The notes: a model not told the origin generated them from the letters alone. DNA of 64,000 nucleotides from Pseudomonas sp. stari2 (GCF_040760005.1 NZ_CP099760.1:2413501-2477500); one strand, 5' to 3'. Positions 16,658 to 27,207 are shown, numbered from the stretch's first letter. Translations and numbers: made by a program.

Positions 16658-18580
16658 ATGCCAACTATTACTCTTCCCGACGGCAGTCAACGTTCATTCG
16701 ATCACCCGGTTTCCGTAGCCGAAGTCGCTGCCTCTATCGGTGCAGGCCTGGCCAAGGCCACCCTGGCCGGCAAGGTCAACGGCAAGCTGGTCGATGCCTG
16801 CGACATCATCGACAGCGACGCAACGCTGCAAATCATCACGCCAAAGGATGAAGAGGGGCTGGAAATCATTCGCCACTCTTGCGCTCACCTGGTTGGCCAT
16901 GCGGTCAAGCAGCTGTACCCGACGGCCAAAATGGTCATCGGTCCGGTCATTGACGAAGGCTTCTATTACGACATCGCCTTCGAACGTCCTTTTACTCCGG
17001 ACGACATGGCTGCCATCGAGCAGCGCATGCAACAGCTGATCGATACCGAATACGACGTCATCAAGAAAGTCACTCCGCGCGCCGAAGTGATCGAAGTCTT
17101 CAAGGCTCGCGGCGAAGATTACAAGCTGCGCCTTGTCGAGGACATGCCGAACGAGCAGGCCATGGGCCTGTACTATCACGAAGAATACGTCGACATGTGC
17201 CGCGGTCCGCACGTGCCGAACACTCGCTTCCTGAAATCCTTCAAGTTGACCAAGCTGTCCGGCGCCTACTGGCGCGGTGATGCCAAGAACGAGCAACTGC
17301 AGCGCGTTTACGGCACTGCTTGGGCTGACAAGAAGCAGCTGGCTGCATACATCCAGCGTATTGAAGAAGCTGAAAAACGCGATCACCGTAAGATCGGCAA
17401 GCGCCTGGGCCTGTTCCACACCCAGGAAGAAGCGCCGGGCATGGTGTTCTGGCACCCGAATGGTTGGACTCTGTACCAGGTGCTTGAGCAGTACATGCGC
17501 AAAGTGCAGCGCGACCATGGCTATCTCGAGATCAAAACGCCGCAAGTCGTTGACCGTAGCCTGTGGGAAAAGTCCGGGCACTGGGCCAACTACGCAGACA
17601 ACATGTTCACCACCGAGTCGGAAAGCCGCGACTACGCGATCAAGCCGATGAACTGCCCATGCCACGTGCAGGTGTTCAACCAAGGCCTGAAGAGCTACCG
17701 CGAGCTGCCGATGCGTCTGGCCGAGTTCGGTGCTTGCCACCGTAACGAGCCATCGGGTGCGCTGCACGGCATCATGCGTGTACGTGCATTCACCCAGGAC
17801 GACGCCCACATTTTCTGCACCGAAGAGCAGATGCAGGCTGAATCCGCTGCGTTCATCAAGCTGACCATGGATGTTTACCGCGACTTCGGCTTCACCGACG
17901 TCGAGATGAAACTGTCCACTCGTCCGGAAAAACGCGTTGGCTCCGATGAGCTGTGGGATCGCGCCGAAGCGGCACTGGCTGCTGCACTTGACAGTGCTGG
18001 CCTGCCGTACGATCTGCAGCCGGGTGAGGGAGCGTTCTACGGTCCGAAAATCGAATTCTCGCTGAAAGATTGCCTCGGTCGCGTGTGGCAATGTGGTACT
18101 TTGCAGCTCGATTTCAACCTGCCAGTGCGTCTCGGCGCCGAATACGTCTCCGAAGACAACAGCCGCAAGCATCCGGTCATGTTGCACCGTGCGATCCTCG
18201 GTTCGTTCGAGCGTTTCGTCGGGATTCTGATCGAGCACTACGAAGGTGCATTCCCTGCGTGGCTGGCGCCAACCCAGGCAGTGATCATGAATATCACTGA
18301 TAAACAGGCAGATTTTGTTGCTCAGGTCGAAAAAACTCTCAACGAAAGCGGGTTTCGTGCCAAGTCTGACTTGAGAAATGAAAAGATCGGCTTTAAAATC
18401 CGCGAGCATACTTTGCTCAAGGTTCCATATCTCTTGGTTATTGGGGATAAGGAAGTCGAGATGCAGACTGTCGCTGTGCGTACTCGTGAAGGTGCTGACC
18501 TGGGCTCGATGCCCGTCGCCCAGTTCGCTGAGTTTCTCGCGCAAGCGGTTTCCCGGCGTGGTCGCCCAGATTCGGAGTAA
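16658..18580 (+). CDS. thrS: Threonyl-tRNA synthetase
   Basis: 640 aa, of full family length, from ATG 16658 behind AGGAGAGGAGG. Domains in order are an N-terminal TGS domain ([20 protein letters not shown]), the editing domain with [11 protein letters not shown] and [10 protein letters not shown], the class II catalytic core with zinc ligands in [10 protein letters not shown] and the motif 2 region [15 protein letters not shown], and motif 3 with the C-terminal anticodon-binding domain. The enzyme charges tRNA-Thr. It heads the conserved translation operon, and the infC ribosome site lies in its last codons. Confidence 0.97.
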   Translation: MPTITLPDGSQRSFDHPVSVAEVAASIGAGLAKATLAGKVNGKLVDACDIIDSDATLQIITPKDEEGLEIIRHSCAHLVGHAVKQLYPTAKMVIGPVIDEGFYYDIAFERPFTPDDMAAIEQRMQQLIDTEYDVIKKVTPRAEVIEVFKARGEDYKLRLVEDMPNEQAMGLYYHEEYVDMCRGPHVPNTRFLKSFKLTKLSGAYWRGDAKNEQLQRVYGTAWADKKQLAAYIQRIEEAEKRDHRKIGKRLGLFHTQEEAPGMVFWHPNGWTLYQVLEQYMRKVQRDHGYLEIKTPQVVDRSLWEKSGHWANYADNMFTTESESRDYAIKPMNCPCHVQVFNQGLKSYRELPMRLAEFGACHRNEPSGALHGIMRVRAFTQDDAHIFCTEEQMQAESAAFIKLTMDVYRDFGFTDVEMKLSTRPEKRVGSDELWDRAEAALAAALDSAGLPYDLQPGEGAFYGPKIEFSLKDCLGRVWQCGTLQLDFNLPVRLGAEYVSEDNSRKHPVMLHRAILGSFERFVGILIEHYEGAFPAWLAPTQAVIMNITDKQADFVAQVEKTLNESGFRAKSDLRNEKIGFKIREHTLLKVPYLLVIGDKEVEMQTVAVRTREGADLGSMPVAQFAEFLAQAVSRRGRPDSE

Positions 18581-18582
18581 TT

Positions 18583-19131
18583 ATTATTAAGCGTGAAATG
18601 AGACAAGATAAACGAACTGCACCGAAAGCCCCGATCAACGAGAATATCTCGGCACGCGAGGTTCGGTTAATTGGCGCTGACGGCGAGCAGATTGGCATCG
18701 TCTCGATTGATGAAGCGCTTCGTATCGCTGAAGAAGCAAAGCTTGATCTGGTAGAAATCTCCGCAGACGCAGTCCCACCGGTTTGCCGTGTGATGGACTA
18801 CGGCAAGTCGATCTTCGAAAAGAAGAAGCAGATTGCTGCGGCGAAGAAGAACCAGAAGCAGATTCAGGTAAAAGAAATCAAGTTTCGTCCAGGGACGGAG
18901 GAAGGGGATTACCAGGTAAAACTGCGCAACCTGGTACGTTTCCTGAGTGACGGGGACAGGGCCAAGGTATCCTTGCGATTCCGCGGCCGTGAGATGGCCC
19001 ACCAGGAGCTGGGGATGGAACTCCTCAAGCGGGTTGAACAAGACCTGCTCGAGTACGGTTCGGTCGAACAGCATCCTAAGATGGAAGGACGCCAGCTGAT
19101 CATGGTCATCGCCCCGAAAAAGAAGAAGTAA
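18583..19131 (+). CDS. infC: Translation initiation factor IF-3 (AUU start)
   Basis: 182 aa if started at ATT 18583, five bases after GGAG and two bases after the thrS stop. ATT codons at 18580 and 18586 are alternatives, and the first ATG (18598) would cut off the conserved IIKRE lead. The body shows the IF3 N-domain ([19 protein letters not shown]), the lysine-rich linker ([21 protein letters not shown]) and the C-domain ending APKKKK. IF-3 discriminates against non-canonical starts, so an AUU start makes its synthesis self-limiting, as is known for infC in enterobacteria. Confidence 0.92.
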   Translation: MIKREMRQDKRTAPKAPINENISAREVRLIGADGEQIGIVSIDEALRIAEEAKLDLVEISADAVPPVCRVMDYGKSIFEKKKQIAAAKKNQKQIQVKEIKFRPGTEEGDYQVKLRNLVRFLSDGDRAKVSLRFRGREMAHQELGMELLKRVEQDLLEYGSVEQHPKMEGRQLIMVIAPKKKK

Positions 19132-19191
19132 TCAACAGGGCACGGCAGGCCTTCTGATTATGTTTATCAACTGAATGCGGAGTATCCGAAC

Positions 19192-19386
19192 ATGCCAAAG
19201 ATGAAAACCAAAAGTGGTGCTGCTAAGCGGTTTCTGAAAACTGCTAACGGTATCAAGCACAAGCACGCTTTCAAGAGCCACATCCTGACCAAAATGTCGA
19301 CCAAGCGTAAGCGTCAACTGCGCGGTAGCAGCTTGCTGCATCCGTCTGACGTGGCAAAAGTCGAGCGCATGCTGCGCCTTCGTTAA
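19192..19386 (+). CDS. rpmI: Ribosomal protein bL35
   Basis: 64 aa, the normal length. It begins [17 protein letters not shown], is very basic, and contains [16 protein letters not shown] as expected for L35. It lies between infC and rplT in the usual order. This protein belongs to the 50S subunit. Confidence 0.97.
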   Translation: MPKMKTKSGAAKRFLKTANGIKHKHAFKSHILTKMSTKRKRQLRGSSLLHPSDVAKVERMLRLR

Positions 19387-19416
19387 TTTTTGGATCAAGA
19401 ATAGAGGAAGTAACTC

Positions 19417-19773
19417 ATGGCTCGTGTAAAGCGTGGCGTCATTGCCCGTAAACGTCACAAAAAAATTCTGAAACTTGCTAAAGGCTACTACGGCGCTCGC
19501 TCGCGCGTATTCCGTGTTGCCAAGCAAGCGGTAATCAAGGCAGGCCAATACGCCTACCGTGACCGTCGTCAGAAAAAACGTCAGTTCCGCGCTCTGTGGA
19601 TCGCTCGTATCAACGCTGGTGCTCGTGTTAACGGTCTGTCCTACAGCCGTTTCATCGCTGGCCTGAAAAAAGCGTCCATCGAGATCGACCGTAAGGTTCT
19701 GGCTGATCTGGCAGTGAACGAAAAAGCGGTGTTTGCCGCGATTGTCGAGAAAGCTAAAGCCACCTTGGCTTAA
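19417..19773 (+). CDS. rplT: Ribosomal protein bL20
   Basis: 118 aa, starting 30 bp after rpmI behind GAGGAAG. It has the extended basic N-terminus [18 protein letters not shown], the [17 protein letters not shown] segment and the globular tail typical of L20. L20 is a 50S assembly protein and in several bacteria represses the infC-rpmI-rplT message; no operator structure was checked here. Confidence 0.97.
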   Translation: MARVKRGVIARKRHKKILKLAKGYYGARSRVFRVAKQAVIKAGQYAYRDRRQKKRQFRALWIARINAGARVNGLSYSRFIAGLKKASIEIDRKVLADLAVNEKAVFAAIVEKAKATLA

Positions 19774-19829
19774 GTACCCCCGACAGTCACCCGACCTCAC
19801 CTCTGTGAGGGCAGGTGGTAAACGTCATA

Positions 19830-20899
<1,070 letters not shown>

Positions 20900-20925
20900 T
20901 CGTAACGAATTCTTAGGAGAGCAGG

Positions 20926-23304
20926 ATGAAATTCAGTGAACAATGGCTGCGTGGCTGGGTTAGCCCGCAGGTAAATCGCGACGAGCTGGTTGCCCGTCTG
21001 TCGATGGCCGGTCTTGAGGTCGATAGCGTTACGCCGGCCGCCGGTGCTTTCAGTGGCGTGGTGGTGGGCGAGGTGCTGAGCACCGAGCAGCACCCGGATG
21101 CCGACAAGTTGCGTGTGTGTCAGGTCAGCAATGGCGCGGAAACCTTCCAGGTCGTGTGCGGTGCACCAAACGTGCGTCCGGGCCTGAAGATTCCTTTCGC
21201 GATGATCGGTGCCGAGCTGCCGGGCGACTTCAAGATCAAGAAAGCCAAGCTGCGTGGTGTCGAGTCCAACGGCATGCTGTGCTCGCAAACCGAGCTGCAG
21301 GTCGGTGAGGGCAATGACGGTCTGATGGAGCTGCCGGCCGATGCGCCGGTGGGCGAAGATTTCCGCGTTTATCTGGATCTGGAAGACGCCAGCATCGAGG
21401 TCGACCTGACCCCGAACCGCGGCGACTGCCTGTCCCTGGCCGGTCTGGCGCGTGAAGTCGGCGCGTTGTACGACGCTCCGGTCACTCGTCCTGTGGTTCT
21501 CACGGTTCCTGCCGTGCACGACGAAGTGCGCTCGGTCGAAGTGCTGGCGCCTGCCGCCTGCCCACGGTACCTGGGTCGTGTCATCCGCAACGTTGACCTG
21601 TCCAAGCCTACGCCGCTGTGGATGGTTGAGCGCCTGCGTCGCGCTGAAGTCCGCAGTATTGATGCCGCGGTCGATATCACCAACTACGTGATGCTCGAAC
21701 TCGGTCAGCCGCTGCACGCTTTCGACCTCGCTGAAATCAACGGCGGCATTCGTGTACGCATGGCGGAAGAGGGCGAGAAGCTCGTTCTGCTCGACGGCCA
21801 GGAAGTCAGCCTGCGTAGCGATACGCTGGTGATCGCCGACCACACTCGCGCTCTGGCCATTGCCGGCGTGATGGGTGGCGAGCACAGTGGTGTATCCGCG
21901 ACCACTCGCGACGTGTTCCTTGAAAGTGCATTCTTCGACCAGATCGCTGTGGCGGGCAAGGCTCGTTCCTATGGTCTGCACACTGATGCTTCGCACCGCT
22001 ACGAGCGTGGCGTGGACTGGCAACTGGCCCGTGAAGCCATGGAGCGCGCCACTGGCCTGCTGCTGGAAATCACCGGTGGCGAAGCCGGCCCGATCATCGA
22101 AACCGTCAGCGAGCAGCACTTGCCGTCGATCGCGCCGATCACTCTGCGTGCTCAGCGCATCACCCAGATGCTGGGTATGGAAATGGATTCGGCCGAAGTC
22201 GAGCGTCTGCTCAACGCTTTGGGTCTGAAAGTTTCCGCCGAGGGAGCAGGACAGTGGCGCGTAGAAGTGCCAAGCCATCGCTTCGATATCAGCCTGGAAG
22301 TCGATCTGATCGAAGAGCTGGCGCGTCTGTACGGTTACAACCGTTTGCCGGTTCGTTACCCGCAAGCTCGTCTGGCGCCGCAAGCCAAGGCTGAAGCGCG
22401 CAGCGATCTACCGGAGCTGCGTCGTCTGTTGGTTGCTCGTGGTTATCAGGAAGCGATCACCTATAGCTTCATCGATCCAAAGCAATTCGAGCTGTTCAAT
22501 CCAGGTGTCGAGCCGCTGCTGTTGGCGAACCCGATCTCCAATGACATGGCCGCCATGCGTTCGTCGCTGTGGCCAGGCCTGGTCAAGGCGCTGCAGCACA
22601 ACCTCAACCGTCAGCAGGATCGTGTCCGTCTGTTCGAGAGCGGTCTGCGCTTCGTTGGTCAACTGGATGGTCTGAAGCAAGAGCCGATGCTGGCCGGTGT
22701 TGTCTGCGGTAGCCGTCTGCCGGAAGGTTGGGCGCAAGGTCGCGACACCGTCGATTTCTTCGACGTCAAGGCTGACGTAGAAGCGGTGCTGGGTTTTGCC
22801 GGTGCGCTGGATTCGTTCACTTTTATTCCAGGCAAACACCCGGCGCTGCACCCGGGTCAAACCGCGCGCATCGAGCGTGAAGGGCGTGAAGTCGGCTTTA
22901 TCGGTGCGATTCACCCTGAGCTGTCGAAGTCCCTCGGTCTCGACCGCCCGGTCTTCGTTTTCGAGCTGGTTCTGGCTGAAGTGGCGTTGGGCAAAATGCC
23001 TGAATTCCACGAGTTGTCGCGCTTTCCTGAAGTGCGTCGTGACCTGGCACTGATTGCGCACAAAGACGTTGCAGCCTCGGCTGTACTGGACGTAATCCGT
23101 GAAAATGCAGGCGAATGGCTGACAGACCTCAGGCTATTTGACGTGTATCAAGGTAAAGGTATTGATCCTGATAGAAAAAGCCTCGCAGTCGGCTTGACCT
23201 GGCAGCATCCATCGCGCACTCTTAATGACGATGAGGTGAATTCGACGACGCAAAATATCCTCACCTCGCTCGAACAAAGGTTGAACGCCACGTTAAGGAA
23301 GTGA
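20926..23304 (+). CDS. pheT: Phenylalanyl-tRNA synthetase beta subunit
   Basis: 792 aa, 26 bp after pheS, with AGGAGAGCAGG before ATG 20926. It shows the tRNA-binding OB domain (GVVVGEVLSTEQHPDADKLR), the B3/B4 editing region (AGVMGGEHSGVSATT), B5 domains, the inactive synthetase-like core with YSFIDPKQFELF, and the C-terminal ferredoxin-like anticodon-binding domain (FPEVRRDLALIAHKDV). It edits mischarged Tyr and recognises tRNA-Phe. The next gene, ihfA, starts 3 bp after its stop. Confidence 0.97.
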   Translation: MKFSEQWLRGWVSPQVNRDELVARLSMAGLEVDSVTPAAGAFSGVVVGEVLSTEQHPDADKLRVCQVSNGAETFQVVCGAPNVRPGLKIPFAMIGAELPGDFKIKKAKLRGVESNGMLCSQTELQVGEGNDGLMELPADAPVGEDFRVYLDLEDASIEVDLTPNRGDCLSLAGLAREVGALYDAPVTRPVVLTVPAVHDEVRSVEVLAPAACPRYLGRVIRNVDLSKPTPLWMVERLRRAEVRSIDAAVDITNYVMLELGQPLHAFDLAEINGGIRVRMAEEGEKLVLLDGQEVSLRSDTLVIADHTRALAIAGVMGGEHSGVSATTRDVFLESAFFDQIAVAGKARSYGLHTDASHRYERGVDWQLAREAMERATGLLLEITGGEAGPIIETVSEQHLPSIAPITLRAQRITQMLGMEMDSAEVERLLNALGLKVSAEGAGQWRVEVPSHRFDISLEVDLIEELARLYGYNRLPVRYPQARLAPQAKAEARSDLPELRRLLVARGYQEAITYSFIDPKQFELFNPGVEPLLLANPISNDMAAMRSSLWPGLVKALQHNLNRQQDRVRLFESGLRFVGQLDGLKQEPMLAGVVCGSRLPEGWAQGRDTVDFFDVKADVEAVLGFAGALDSFTFIPGKHPALHPGQTARIEREGREVGFIGAIHPELSKSLGLDRPVFVFELVLAEVALGKMPEFHELSRFPEVRRDLALIAHKDVAASAVLDVIRENAGEWLTDLRLFDVYQGKGIDPDRKSLAVGLTWQHPSRTLNDDEVNSTTQNILTSLEQRLNATLRK

Positions 23305-23307
23305 CGT

Positions 23308-23610
23308 ATGGGGGCTTTGACGAAAGCTGAGATGGCGGAACGTCTGTATGAAGAGCTGGGCCTGAACAAGCGGGAAGCCAAGGAATTGGTTGAATTGTTT
23401 TTCGAGGAAATCAGGCACGCTCTTGAAGACAACGAGCAAGTCAAATTGTCGGGTTTCGGCAATTTCGACCTTCGGGACAAACGCCAGCGGCCTGGCCGCA
23501 ACCCGAAAACGGGGGAAGAAATCCCGATCACGGCTCGCCGTGTGGTCACCTTTCGTCCAGGGCAGAAGTTGAAGGCCCGAGTTGAGGCTTATGCTGGAAC
23601 CAAGTCATAA
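23308..23610 (+). CDS. ihfA: Integration host factor alpha subunit
   Basis: 100 aa. It has the HU/IHF fold with [22 protein letters not shown], the body [27 protein letters not shown] and the intercalating proline arm, then [21 protein letters not shown] bends DNA and assists phage integration, replication and sigma-54 promoters. It is notable that the tRNA-Pro att site used by the prophage lies only about 400 bp downstream. It overlaps the MerR-like gene by 20 bp. Confidence 0.96.
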   Translation: MGALTKAEMAERLYEELGLNKREAKELVELFFEEIRHALEDNEQVKLSGFGNFDLRDKRQRPGRNPKTGEEIPITARRVVTFRPGQKLKARVEAYAGTKS

Positions 23611-23947
23611 CGACGAACTACCCGTCATCCCGGGCAAACGCTACTTCACCATTGGTGAAGTCAGCGAGCTGTGTGCGGTAAAACCGCACGTGCTGCGCTA
23701 CTGGGAGCAGGAGTTTCCTCAGCTCAACCCCGTCAAACGCCGCGGAAACCGCCGGTATTATCAGCGCCAGGACGTGCTGATGATCCGGCAGATCCGCGCG
23801 CTCCTTTACGATCAGGGGTTCACCATCGGCGGCGCGCGCCTGCGTCTGTCCGGCGATGAAGCCAAAGACGACACCACCCAATACAAGCAAATGATCCGCC
23901 AGATGATCGCCGAGCTCGAAGATGTGTTGGTGGTGCTCAAGAAATAA
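23591..23947 (+). CDS. MerR-type regulator cotranscribed with ihfA
   Basis: 118 aa from ATG 23591, inside the end of ihfA. It has a MerR winged helix ([38 protein letters not shown]), then a short dimer helix and a C-terminal helix [19 protein letters not shown]. It lacks an effector-binding domain and cysteine ligands. This is the small MerR protein conserved next to ihfA in many gamma-proteobacteria; its targets are unknown. Confidence 0.9.
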   Translation: MLEPSHNDELPVIPGKRYFTIGEVSELCAVKPHVLRYWEQEFPQLNPVKRRGNRRYYQRQDVLMIRQIRALLYDQGFTIGGARLRLSGDEAKDDTTQYKQMIRQMIAELEDVLVVLKK

Positions 23948-23965
23948 TTTCCTGCTTTTAAATAC

Positions 23966-23994
23966 TTCCAGTTTTCAAAAGCTTGCGATATATT
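23966..23994 (+). promoter_or_regulatory. Probable promoter of tRNA-Pro
   Basis: TATATT (23989-23994) at a suitable distance from the tRNA start (24037), with a weak -35 TTCCAG (23966-23971) after a 17-bp spacer. Confidence 0.45.
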
Positions 23995-24036
23995 CTTGAG
24001 CGTTCTTCGAGGTGAAGAACGAGTTTCACGCCTAGT

Positions 24037-24113
24037 CGGGGCGTAGCGCAGTCCGGTAGCGCACTAGCATGGGGTGCTAGGGGTCGAGTGTTCGAATCAC
24101 TCCGTCCCGACCA
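24037..24113 (+). tRNA. tRNA-Pro (anticodon GGG), prophage integration target
   Basis: A 77-nt cloverleaf with encoded CCA. Acceptor CGGGGCG pairs with CGTCCCG (one G-T), the D stem is GCGC/GCGC, the anticodon stem CTAGC/GCTAG encloses ATGGGGT (anticodon GGG), and the T stem is GAGTG/CACTC. From position 24066 onward the sequence is repeated at 63780, so the 3' half of this gene is the attL core contributed by the phage. The tRNA stays functional after integration. Confidence 0.95.
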
Positions 24114-24115
24114 TA
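24066..24115 (+). repeat. attL, 50-bp core repeat
   Basis: These 50 bp, from the anticodon arm of tRNA-Pro to just past its CCA, are identical to 63780-63829. The bases outside differ on both sides (T/C on the left, A/T on the right), which defines the ends of the repeat. Confidence 0.95.
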
Positions 24116-24139
24116 ATTCCTGAGTAAAATCAGACACTT

Positions 24140-24166
24140 AAGCCGATCAACTAGATCGGCTTTTTT
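24140..24166 (+). terminator. Phage-borne terminator behind tRNA-Pro
   Basis: The 9-bp stem AAGCCGATC / GATCGGCTT is followed by T6. Because it lies inside attL, it replaces the original chromosomal terminator now found after attR (63836-63874). Confidence 0.85.
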
Positions 24167-24202
24167 GTGCCTGCGCAAAACCCGCGCAAAACTTGCGCAA
24201 AA

Positions 24203-25318
24203 CTACCCGGTGATTTCGCTGATATTCAGGTCGGGAACTGCGTCCGACCAGACAATTTCTGCGTGGTCCCTCTGGTAGTTTTTGGTCATGCTCTCACTGG
24301 CATGGCCGGCGATTTTCTGCCCATCCTTTCCGGCTTTCTGATACAGGTGCAGCGACAACGCCCGTACCTCATGGAAGCCCGGCATCTCCTCTTCTTTCCA
24401 TCCCTTGTAACAGCCAGCCGCATCCCGAGCCTTTTTAAAAGCCCCGGTCAAATACCGTTCCTCGACCTTCGTCCAGTGCTCTTTGGTCAGCGCTTGTTTC
24501 TGCTTTTTGCGATCAGGCCGGCGGTGTACCAAGTAAGGCGAAACAATGTCATCCCGGCATCGGCTAATCACGGCCTGGAGCTCTTCGGTCACTTTGAACC
24601 GGATCCATGCCGCGTCACTGGCCTTGGCTGTCTTCTGCTGCACCACATACAGAAAGCCTTCCCGAACACCATCAAACCGCATATTGAGAATGTCGGTGCG
24701 CCGCTGCGCCGTGATCAGTGCCAAGTCGATAGCATTCTGCAGCCAGAACGGTGACTTCTCTCGGATGGCTTTCAGGCCCTCGATTGTGTGCCGCTTGCGC
24801 TGTTTCTTCTCAATCCGGTTGATGGTGCTGGCCGCTGGGTTGTCAGGGCACAAACCCTTCGACGCTGCGTGGTTGAAGATGTCGATCAGCAGGGCCCGGC
24901 ATTGGTTGGCTGTACGAGGGGTTAGAGCGTCCAGCATCTCTGCGATCATGCGGATCGTGATCTGGTCGACTGCTTTGCCTTCGAACTGCTTCCGGAAACG
25001 GCGGAAGTGGACCGCATAGAGTTCAAGCGTGCCCTTGGCCAGCTCGCGAGGCGGAAGAACATCGCGCTCGTAAGCGTCGAGGAATCCGGTGAAGGGCTCG
25101 GTGGCGCTGCCCATCACGGCCCCGACCAGATCGGCGCCGCGCATGAACTCCAGGTTCAGTTGCTTCGCTGCGTCGATCGCTTTTATTCGATCGGTTCCGA
25201 ACTGAAACCACTTTCCGTCGGTTGGCCGCCGGTAGCGATAGCTCGAACGCCGCGAATCGAAGTACAGGTTCTGCGGGAGGCTCTTGTTCGCCTTGTTGCG
25301 CGGCCGTGGAACCATCAT
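24203..25318 (-). CDS. Tyrosine-recombinase phage integrase
   Basis: 371 aa from ATG 25318 behind AAAGGAG (a second ATG at 25315 is possible); the frame is open to 25393 but overlaps the excisionase. It has an N-terminal arm-binding domain with SRRSSYRYRRPTDG, a core-binding SAM-like domain (about 75-170), and the catalytic domain with Arg in TAQRRTDILNMRF (206/207), His316 and Arg319 in HEVRALSLHLY, His339 in AGHASESM, and the nucleophile Tyr348 in TKNYQRD. It inserts the phage at tRNA-Pro. The start overlaps the excisionase stop (ATGA), so the two are coupled. Confidence 0.93.
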   Translation of the reverse strand: MMVPRPRNKANKSLPQNLYFDSRRSSYRYRRPTDGKWFQFGTDRIKAIDAAKQLNLEFMRGADLVGAVMGSATEPFTGFLDAYERDVLPPRELAKGTLELYAVHFRRFRKQFEGKAVDQITIRMIAEMLDALTPRTANQCRALLIDIFNHAASKGLCPDNPAASTINRIEKKQRKRHTIEGLKAIREKSPFWLQNAIDLALITAQRRTDILNMRFDGVREGFLYVVQQKTAKASDAAWIRFKVTEELQAVISRCRDDIVSPYLVHRRPDRKKQKQALTKEHWTKVEERYLTGAFKKARDAAGCYKGWKEEEMPGFHEVRALSLHLYQKAGKDGQKIAGHASESMTKNYQRDHAEIVWSDAVPDLNISEITG

Positions 25319-25527
25319 GCAGCTCCTTTCAACACCATCGCGACTAGGTCGTTGCCTTCCGACTTGCTGAACGCGGTCCAGTCGACGTACCAAAGTTTTC
25401 CAATCTGCTCACCGGGCAACTGACCGTTCCGGATGTAGTTGCGGATTGCTTGGGAGCAGGGTGGCGTGCCGTTTGCGCCCCAGCGTCGACGTTGAAACTC
25501 GCTGATCTTGATCAACTCTCGGTTCAT
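25315..25527 (-). CDS. Excisionase-like DNA-binding protein
   Basis: 70 aa from ATG 25527 behind CGAGGTAATCA. It is basic and compact, with a winged-helix style pattern: LIKISEFQRRRWGANG, CSQAIRNYIRNGQLPGEQIGKLWYVDWTAF. This is the layout of small phage excisionases that replace the target-binding helix with SQAIRNYIRNG. It sits directly upstream of and overlaps the integrase. It probably steers the integrase towards excision. Confidence 0.8.
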   Translation of the reverse strand: MNRELIKISEFQRRRWGANGTPPCSQAIRNYIRNGQLPGEQIGKLWYVDWTAFSKSEGNDLVAMVLKGAA

Positions 25528-25712
25528 TGATTACCTCGGAAGCGTCCGCGACGGATCGGCTGACAGCATGATGGATTAGACGGTTGCCGACTGAGCGCAG
25601 CGGAGGGGAAAGGCCTATTTTTGTAACGTTGAGATCTTTTGCTGGAGAACATCTTTTCACGGGCTTAAACAGGGGTAATCATCCTTGATGAAGACTGCGA
25701 ATGATCAATAAA

Positions 25713-25745
25713 TTAGCAAAAGATAAAAACATTAGCAAATGATAA
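25713..25745. promoter_or_regulatory. Two phage-repressor-like operators upstream of excisionase
   Basis: TTAGCAAAAGATAA (25713-25726) and TTAGCAAATGATAA (25732-25745) are direct repeats 19 bp apart. The second also starts the inverted repeat GCAAAT-GATA-ATTTGC. The same core, TTAGCAAANNNTAA, occurs twice in the CI/Cro control region at 33755 and 33795. The rest of 25528-26018 shows no gene. Confidence 0.6.
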
Positions 25746-26018
25746 TTTGCTCGTGAGTTTGAGTATCGAGTTCAAAGCCTCCACCACTAATTCAGTCCAA
25801 GGCTTTTTTGCGCTATCGCTGGCAGCTTCATTCAAAGCTTTTTGGCGGGCCACTCTAACGCTGCCTAGCGTCTTACGAGGTGCTGCCTAAGCTCCGGTCG
25901 TCGGTCTTGTTTTTCACGACTGGCAAAACGCATTTTAAATCTATACAATCTTGCGCCGGTTCAAGGATGGCCATATGACTTGTCTTGATGGCTTTTTTCA
26001 GCTTTTCAGGGCATGCAC

Positions 26019-26570
26019 ATGGCAACCCACTTGTTGGAAGATGAGATAACTGCTCAGACAGTTGAGTTGATCGTCAAAGACCTGGACGAGGCGGTGGACG
26101 GTGATGAAATCGTCATTCTGATGCCGCACAATCGTGGCGGACAGGTTGATGCTGCTATAGACCTGTTGGATAGCATCATTGCCACAAAAGCAAGCGTATT
26201 GATTGAAATTGACAGGTACGTGATCAGTGCTGCTGCTTTCATTTACTGCTGGTTCTACTTCAAGCCAATGGAGCATGTGAGCGTCAGAACCAAGGGAGAG
26301 CAGGCGCTTATCATTTATCACCGGCCTAGGGTTTGTATTTCTGAGCACATTGTCTTCCTTGACGGTCTACATTCTGAGGATCCCTATTACAGGTATCTTT
26401 TGCATTACACAGAACAATTTGACGGTTTGTTCGATCTAATGTTAAGTGAATTTGGATATCAAGAAGCAAATGGGGAACCGCTCAATCACCAAGGATCTGA
26501 TTACACGCACGAATTGCATCACATGAGGCTTGCGTACTACGCAAACCAAGATTGTGTGTTTCCTGCGTAA
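26019..26570 (+). CDS. ClpP-like (crotonase/ClpP fold) phage accessory protein
   Basis: 183 aa from ATG 26019, seven bases after AGGG; ATG 26013 is closer to that site. The N-terminal half fits the ClpP/SppA fold: IVKDLDEAVDGDEIVILMPHNRGGQVDAAIDLLD, whose GG resembles the oxyanion-hole strand. Next is VLIEIDRYVISAAAFIY, where Ser would match the ClpP nucleophile, and ALIIYHRPR, where His matches the MIHQP catalytic position. The C-terminal part is unrelated and acidic, and no catalytic Asp could be assigned. It is followed 10 bp later by a small basic protein. The role is unknown; a peptidase acting in the lysogen is one guess. Confidence 0.6.
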   Translation: MATHLLEDEITAQTVELIVKDLDEAVDGDEIVILMPHNRGGQVDAAIDLLDSIIATKASVLIEIDRYVISAAAFIYCWFYFKPMEHVSVRTKGEQALIIYHRPRVCISEHIVFLDGLHSEDPYYRYLLHYTEQFDGLFDLMLSEFGYQEANGEPLNHQGSDYTHELHHMRLAYYANQDCVFPA

Positions 26571-26580
26571 GGAGAAGGAA

Positions 26581-26739
26581 ATGCTGACAAAAAGCTTGAA
26601 AGACATCGATCGCAGCAAGATCAAGACCCGCACCCGCGAGGAGATGGTTGAGCGATTTCGTGTTTTCAATCAACAAGAGCAGCAGATGAAGGCTGAGTTC
26701 CGACAAAAGGGCTTGCCCGAACCTACTGTCCTAGCCTGA
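26581..26739 (+). CDS. Small basic protein next to the ClpP-like gene
   Basis: 52 aa from ATG 26581 behind a strong AAGGAGAAGG; the longer frame from 26530 overlaps the upstream gene. It is highly charged and helical (KSLKDIDRSKIKTRTREEMVERF, then VFNQQEQQMKAEFRQKG), with no membrane segment. It is probably cotranscribed with the ClpP-like gene and could be its adaptor, substrate or inhibitor. The family is not recognised. Confidence 0.65.
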   Translation: MLTKSLKDIDRSKIKTRTREEMVERFRVFNQQEQQMKAEFRQKGLPEPTVLA

Positions 26740-26751
26740 TTCAACTCTGAT

Positions 26752-26780
26752 AAGCCCGGCCCAGCGCCGGGCTTCTTCGT
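26752..26780 (+). terminator. Terminator after the ClpP-like gene pair
   Basis: Perfect 9-bp stem AAGCCCGGC / GCCGGGCTT with a 5-base loop, followed by CTTCGTTCT. Similar GC hairpins recur at module ends throughout this prophage. Confidence 0.65.
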
Positions 26781-26888
26781 TCTGGCAATCTCTGCTCATT
26801 GGTCTATCTTTAACGCGGGTGCCCTCCCGCGCGGGTTGGAAGCCTAAGCCTGCCGAATTCTCCCCCGAATGGCGGGCTTGTTTCTGCC

Positions 26889-27110
26889 CTACGTTCCGCT
26901 CTCGAGCCCCTCAGTCGCCTGGGCAAAATTCACCCCTGCCTTTCGCACCAGATGGCGCCACTCTTCAGGAGTGATCAGTTCATCTTGCTCCATCGTGTCA
27001 GCCATTTTGAGCAGCTCGTCATACTGCTCCTCGGCGCCCATTCGGATTTCTGGCTCCTCCAGCAACCTGCGCCAGGCGGCTAGGGCTTGTTTTCTCTCTT
27101 CTTCTCTCAT
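26889..27110 (-). CDS. Small acidic helical hypothetical protein
   Basis: 73 aa from ATG 27110 with a weak site TAGGTGA. It is almost entirely helical: EEERKQALAAWRRLLEEPEIRMG, AEEQYDELLKMADTMEQ, then LITPEEWRHLVRKAGVNFA. There is no signal peptide. It is the last gene of the leftward accessory strand. The family is not recognised; being small and acidic it could be a DNA-mimic or regulator, but nothing proves this. Confidence 0.6.
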   Translation of the reverse strand: MREEERKQALAAWRRLLEEPEIRMGAEEQYDELLKMADTMEQDELITPEEWRHLVRKAGVNFAQATEGLESGT

Positions 27111-27207
27111 GGCGATTCACCTAATGGAGTGTGAATCGGTAGAGCTCATCCGAAGCAGGAGGGTTCAGTTGCGGTGATTGACGCCCGTCTAAACCTAATC
27201 GCGCAGC

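Noticed and set aside
16694..18544. 616-codon open frame opposite thrS
   Set aside because: Antisense shadow of thrS with no domain pattern or ribosome site.
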